This document shows, one piece after another, positions 61,458-64,000 of a stretch of 64,000 bases of DNA (positions within the stretch are counted from its first letter, which is position 1; each line of letters begins with the position of its first letter). Origin of the DNA: Adlercreutzia muris (GTDB lineage Bacteria; Actinomycetota; Coriobacteriia; Coriobacteriales; Eggerthellaceae). The notes under the pieces are model-generated. The model did no database searches. It was given only the letters and a program-made list of their open reading frames with translations, and had not been told where the DNA came from. The position numbers and the translations under genes are program-made. The DNA is taken from contig NZ_WAJS01000008.1 of assembly GCF_008831045.1 (NCBI RefSeq), positions 1 to 64,000 of the forward strand, written 5' to 3'.

Positions 61458-62360
61458 CTAGGATTCTGCCACGGGATCGCGCTCCTCCCGCCGGGTCTGC
61501 GCCCGCGCGGGAAGGCGGCCGAGGGAGAAACTCAGCGCCCGAGCGGGGCACGTGTCCACGCAGGCGCCACAGGCCATGCAGTCGCCGGCGCGCACGATGA
61601 CGTCGTCGCCCGAGAGCGCGGGCGCCAAAATGACGGGATCGGCCAAACACGCCTCCTCGCATCGACCACAGTGCACGCAGGCGTCGTGGTTAATGTGCAC
61701 GTTCATCTGGCCCGCGCGGCCGAGGACCTGGAAGAGGCCGCCCAGCGGACACAGTGAGCGGCACCACACGCGCCGGCTCACGAAGAGCTCGGCGATCACG
61801 ATGGCCGCAAGCGTACCCGCCCCGGCAAACCCGCCGAAGGCGAGCCCCTTGTTCACCGCGCCGATGGGAGAGACGGTCTCGAAGACGGGAAAGCCCACAA
61901 GCGCCGATACCGCCACCACGGCCGCGGCCACGGCGATCTTCACGTGGCGGTCGAGCACCCGCTCGGGCACCGCGATGCCGAGGCGACGGCGCAGGGCGTC
62001 AACACCCTCGCCGATGAGGTTCACCGGACATACCCACCCGCAGAAGGCCCGCCCGCGCACCAGGCCGTAGGCCACCACCACGAGGGCCGCCCCCGCAAGG
62101 CCCACTGCCGCCAGCCCGTAGCCGGAAGCGAGCACCTCGAGGGCCACGAGCGGGTCGAGCAGCGGGATGCCGGCCGCCGAGGACGACGAGAGACTCCCGA
62201 AGAACACACCTTCGGCCGGCGTGGCAACCTCCCCATCGCCGCCCGCGTACAGCCCCGCCAAGCCCCATCCGGCCAACAGCGGCGGCAAGCAGAACAGCCC
62301 GAGCATCGCCACCTGAACGATCCGCCGAGCCAGCGTTATCTTTCCCATAGACCGAGTCAC
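61458..62360 (-). CDS. napH: NapH-type membrane ferredoxin
   Basis: Quinol-oxidising Fe-S membrane protein feeding periplasmic reductases. About 300 residues from a GTG at 62360 (VTRSMGKITLARR), chosen for GAGGAG upstream. Four helices, two loop motifs (FCGWVCP and CRSLCPLGG), and two 4Fe-4S clusters in the tail: CVHCGRCEEAC and CMACGACVDTCP. The open frame upstream of the GTG is non-coding repeat sequence (copy B of the hairpin repeat). napG is absent from the window. Confidence 0.93.
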   Translation of the reverse strand: MTRSMGKITLARRIVQVAMLGLFCLPPLLAGWGLAGLYAGGDGEVATPAEGVFFGSLSSSSAAGIPLLDPLVALEVLASGYGLAAVGLAGAALVVVAYGLVRGRAFCGWVCPVNLIGEGVDALRRRLGIAVPERVLDRHVKIAVAAAVVAVSALVGFPVFETVSPIGAVNKGLAFGGFAGAGTLAAIVIAELFVSRRVWCRSLCPLGGLFQVLGRAGQMNVHINHDACVHCGRCEEACLADPVILAPALSGDDVIVRAGDCMACGACVDTCPARALSFSLGRLPARAQTRREERDPVAES

Positions 62361-62401
62361 AATTTTCTCCTCAACAATGGCAATGCGTAGAGGGAACATG
62401 G

Positions 62402-62491
62402 GGTGTTCTGACCGAGCGAGTTCCGCAGCGACTGGAGCAGTCCAGAGGACTGCTCCACAAAGCGAGGACTGTCTGAGCGAATCAGAATACC
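62402..62491. repeat. Hairpin repeat, copy B (upstream of napH)
   Basis: Matches copy A (55911-56000) across its length. Central stem GGAGCAGTCC/GGACTGCTCC (62434-62456), outer stem TTCTGA/TCAGAA. It lies between napD and napH. Confidence 0.9.
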
Positions 62492-62517
62492 CCATGGTCC
62501 CGACCGGCGAAGAGCCG

Positions 62518-62772
62518 CTACCCGAGCGTTTCGTCCTCGAAGTTCACGTACACCAGGTTCACGTTCAGCACGCCGGGGATCGCCACCATGCGGCTCGATA
62601 CCTCGTGGGATGCTCCCGTCGAAGGCGCCTCGATGGTGACGACGATCTTGTAGCCGTTCACCTCGTGCACCTCCACCCCCTCCAGGGCCGCCAGCGCCTC
62701 GGTCACCGCGGACACGGCCTCGGGACGCGCCTCTACAATCAGCGAGGAGATGACCAGCTTCTCGTCTTCCAT
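62518..62772 (-). CDS. napD: NapD-like chaperone
   Basis: 84 residues from MEDEKLVISSLIVEARPEAV (62772), with GGAAGGAG upstream. The small ferredoxin-like fold with VEVHEVNGYKIVVTIEAP fits NapD, which binds the Tat signal of NapA and prevents export before the molybdenum cofactor is inserted. Lies between the diheme cytochrome and napH. Confidence 0.85.
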   Translation of the reverse strand: MEDEKLVISSLIVEARPEAVSAVTEALAALEGVEVHEVNGYKIVVTIEAPSTGASHEVSSRMVAIPGVLNVNLVYVNFEDETLG

Positions 62773-62831
62773 GCTCGCTCCTTCCTGCAGCAGCGGGAAA
62801 GGCAGCGGGGCCGCCCTTCCCACCACGGCAA

Positions 62832-63164
62832 CTACTCCTGGCTCACCGGATGGCAGGTGATGCACTCGGCACGGGGGCCGTCGATGGCGCGCGTGGCGGC
62901 GTCGCCTCCCACATAGTGGTCGGCGGGCAGCGGCGTGGCCATGCTCAAGAGCACCTCAGCCGTATCGCTCGACCCATGGCAGCCGTAGCAGCCATTCGCG
63001 CCGAGGCGCTCGTAGCGCCCCTCGTGGCTCGCCGGCATGAGCGGCGGCTCGCCCGGGTTGTAGGTCGCGCCCGTGTCGGCCATAGGCTCGGAACATCCGC
63101 CCAGCGCCGCCAGGCCCAGCGCGCCGGCCAGCACGGCGGCCGCGATCGTCTTTTTCCTCTTCAT
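62832..63164 (-). CDS. Small diheme c-type cytochrome lipoprotein (NapB-like)
   Basis: 110 residues from MKRKKTIAAAVLAGALG (63164), with GAGGGG upstream. Lipobox LGGC followed by two heme sites, CYGCH and CITCH, with spaced His residues (MPASHEGRYE, PADHYVGG) that can be axial ligands. Its place between napA and napD suggests it is the NapB-like electron donor to NapA. Confidence 0.85.
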   Translation of the reverse strand: MKRKKTIAAAVLAGALGLAALGGCSEPMADTGATYNPGEPPLMPASHEGRYERLGANGCYGCHGSSDTAEVLLSMATPLPADHYVGGDAATRAIDGPRAECITCHPVSQE

Positions 63165-63168
63165 GGCG

Positions 63169-64000
63169 CTACCCCTCAATCTTCTCGATGGAAACGCAGG
63201 TCTTCTTGAAATCGGGCTCCTTGGAAAGCGGGCAGTAGGTGTCCTGGACCACCAGGTTGATGAGCGTCTCCTCGGCGAAGAACGGCGCGAACACCATACC
63301 CTCGGGCGGCCGGGTGCGCCCCGCGGTGGACACCGTGATGTCGCAGGTGCCGAAGCGCGAGGTGAGCCGCACGCGATCGCCGTCGGTCACCCCCAGACGC
63401 TCGCAGTCGGCCGGGTTCACATCCAGCAGCGCCTCGGGAAGCGCCCGGGCGAGCTCGGGCACGCGGCGGGTCATCGACCCGGTGTGCCAGTGCTCCAGCA
63501 AGCGCCCCGTGGAGAACCAGAACGGGTACTCCTCGCTCGGCTCCTCAGCCGGCGGCTCATAGGGGCGGAACACCACCGAGGGGCGTTGGTCGGCCGACTT
63601 GTAGAAGCTCACGCCGCCGGCCTTGTCGTGCGCGCCGTAGGTTTCCACGCCGTGCTCGTCGAAGCCGTCCTCCTGCTTGCCGTCGCAGAAGCGCCACAGG
63701 GTGGGCAGCCACTTCCCGTCTACCTCGCGCACCGGCCAGGTGAGCCCGTGGTTGTGGATGTACTCCTCGTAGGGCGCCAGCTGCTTGGCCTCCATCTTCA
63801 GCTTGGCCTCGGCGTTGATGGCCTCCGCATCGGGGTTCAGGCTCGGGTTGCTGAAGGTGCGGTACTCCTCCCAGATGCTCGCGCACACCTCGCGGTCGGT
63901 TCCCTTGAAGGCGGCCGCATCGGCATCGTACCAGGCGCCGAACAAGTGGTCGAAGGCGTCCTCGCCGCCGATCTGCTCGCCGGCGAGGACCCGCTTGGCG
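63169..64000 (-). CDS. napA: Periplasmic nitrate reductase NapA, C-terminal part (cut by window end)
   Basis: The frame is open to the edge of the window, so at least 277 residues of a larger protein. It shows the C-terminal molybdopterin-dinucleotide-binding region: FWFSTGRLLEHWHTGSMTRR, VNPADCERLGVTDGDRVRL and EETLINLVVQDTYCPLSKEP. This matches NapA/assimilatory-type nitrate reductases. The N-terminal Fe-S and signal regions lie beyond the window. It overlaps no other gene and ends five bases before the diheme cytochrome's start. Confidence 0.88.
   Translation of the reverse strand, partial: AKRVLAGEQIGGEDAFDHLFGAWYDADAAAFKGTDREVCASIWEEYRTFSNPSLNPDAEAINAEAKLKMEAKQLAPYEEYIHNHGLTWPVREVDGKWLPTLWRFCDGKQEDGFDEHGVETYGAHDKAGGVSFYKSADQRPSVVFRPYEPPAEEPSEEYPFWFSTGRLLEHWHTGSMTRRVPELARALPEALLDVNPADCERLGVTDGDRVRLTSRFGTCDITVSTAGRTRPPEGMVFAPFFAEETLINLVVQDTYCPLSKEPDFKKTCVSIEKIEG

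Noticed and set aside
62361-62495. N-terminal extension of napH to 62495
   Set aside because: The extra codons are copy B of the hairpin repeat, and a GTG with GAGGAG upstream gives a normal NapH.

Overview
The window is a GC-rich bacterial chromosome segment. Its gene content points to the family Eggerthellaceae (Coriobacteriia, Actinomycetota): Tat-exported FAD/FMN oxidoreductases, a LuxR regulator with a many-helix membrane domain, a Nap/NrfA/Ccm nitrate-ammonification locus, a TsaB-RimI-TsaD triple fusion, and several apparently leaderless genes. The genus cannot be fixed from the sequence alone; Adlercreutzia-like organisms are a reasonable guess.

Layout. (1) 0.3-10.2 kb is a type I restriction-modification locus, hsdM-hsdS-antitoxin-fic-hsdR on the minus strand. 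It is followed by two divergent, promoterless HsdS target-recognition cassettes and a tyrosine recombinase. Perfect 31-bp and 33-bp repeats link the silent cassettes to the expressed hsdS, so this looks like a DNA-rearranging specificity switch with a Fic toxin-antitoxin pair inside the operon. (2) 10.3-16.7 kb is housekeeping: alaS, a PerM/AI-2E-type permease, a DUF948-type protein and rarA. (3) 16.8-25.3 kb is a complete kdpFABC potassium pump operon with the kdpDE sensor pair, including the tiny kdpF. (4) 25.4-28.9 kb holds the tRNA t6A genes (tsaE and the tsaB-rimI-tsaD fusion) among long palindromes. (5) 29.1-33.4 kb holds a formate/nitrite channel, a Tat lipoprotein flavoreductase and a LuxR regulator. 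(6) 33.5-37.1 kb is a one-carbon folate module (folD, fchA, fhs) interrupted by a small hydrophobic ORF facing a predicted antisense RNA, which resembles a type I toxin-antitoxin unit. (7) 37.4-45.0 kb carries coaX, an orphan response regulator, bioY, a MATE exporter, birA, a folP-folK fusion, a candidate C-rich small RNA and galU. (8) 45.1-52.0 kb is a flavin module: apbE, a tandem MarR regulator, a membrane protein, an FAD oxidoreductase, an FMN-binding lipoprotein and a DUF5692-type membrane protein. (9) 52.2-54.0 kb is decayed DNA: a frameshifted agmatinase and a possible LuxR remnant. (10) 54.0-64.0 kb is cytochrome c biogenesis (ccmEFABCD), nrfA, napH, napD, a small diheme cytochrome and the C-terminal part of napA, all on the minus strand.

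How the parts fit together. napA, the diheme cytochrome, napD, napH and nrfA supply periplasmic nitrate-to-nitrite-to-ammonium reduction. ccmEFABCD attaches the hemes these cytochromes need. The formate/nitrite channel could move nitrite or formate for the same metabolism. apbE plausibly flavinylates the FMN-binding lipoprotein, which would pass electrons to the neighbouring Tat-exported FAD reductase. The strongest candidates for new biology are the switchable HsdS locus with its embedded Fic pair, a hairpin repeat with compensatory base changes (one copy translated into the CcmB N-terminus), the C-rich small RNA at 43.8-44.0 kb, and the toxin/antisense unit at 35.1-35.4 kb.
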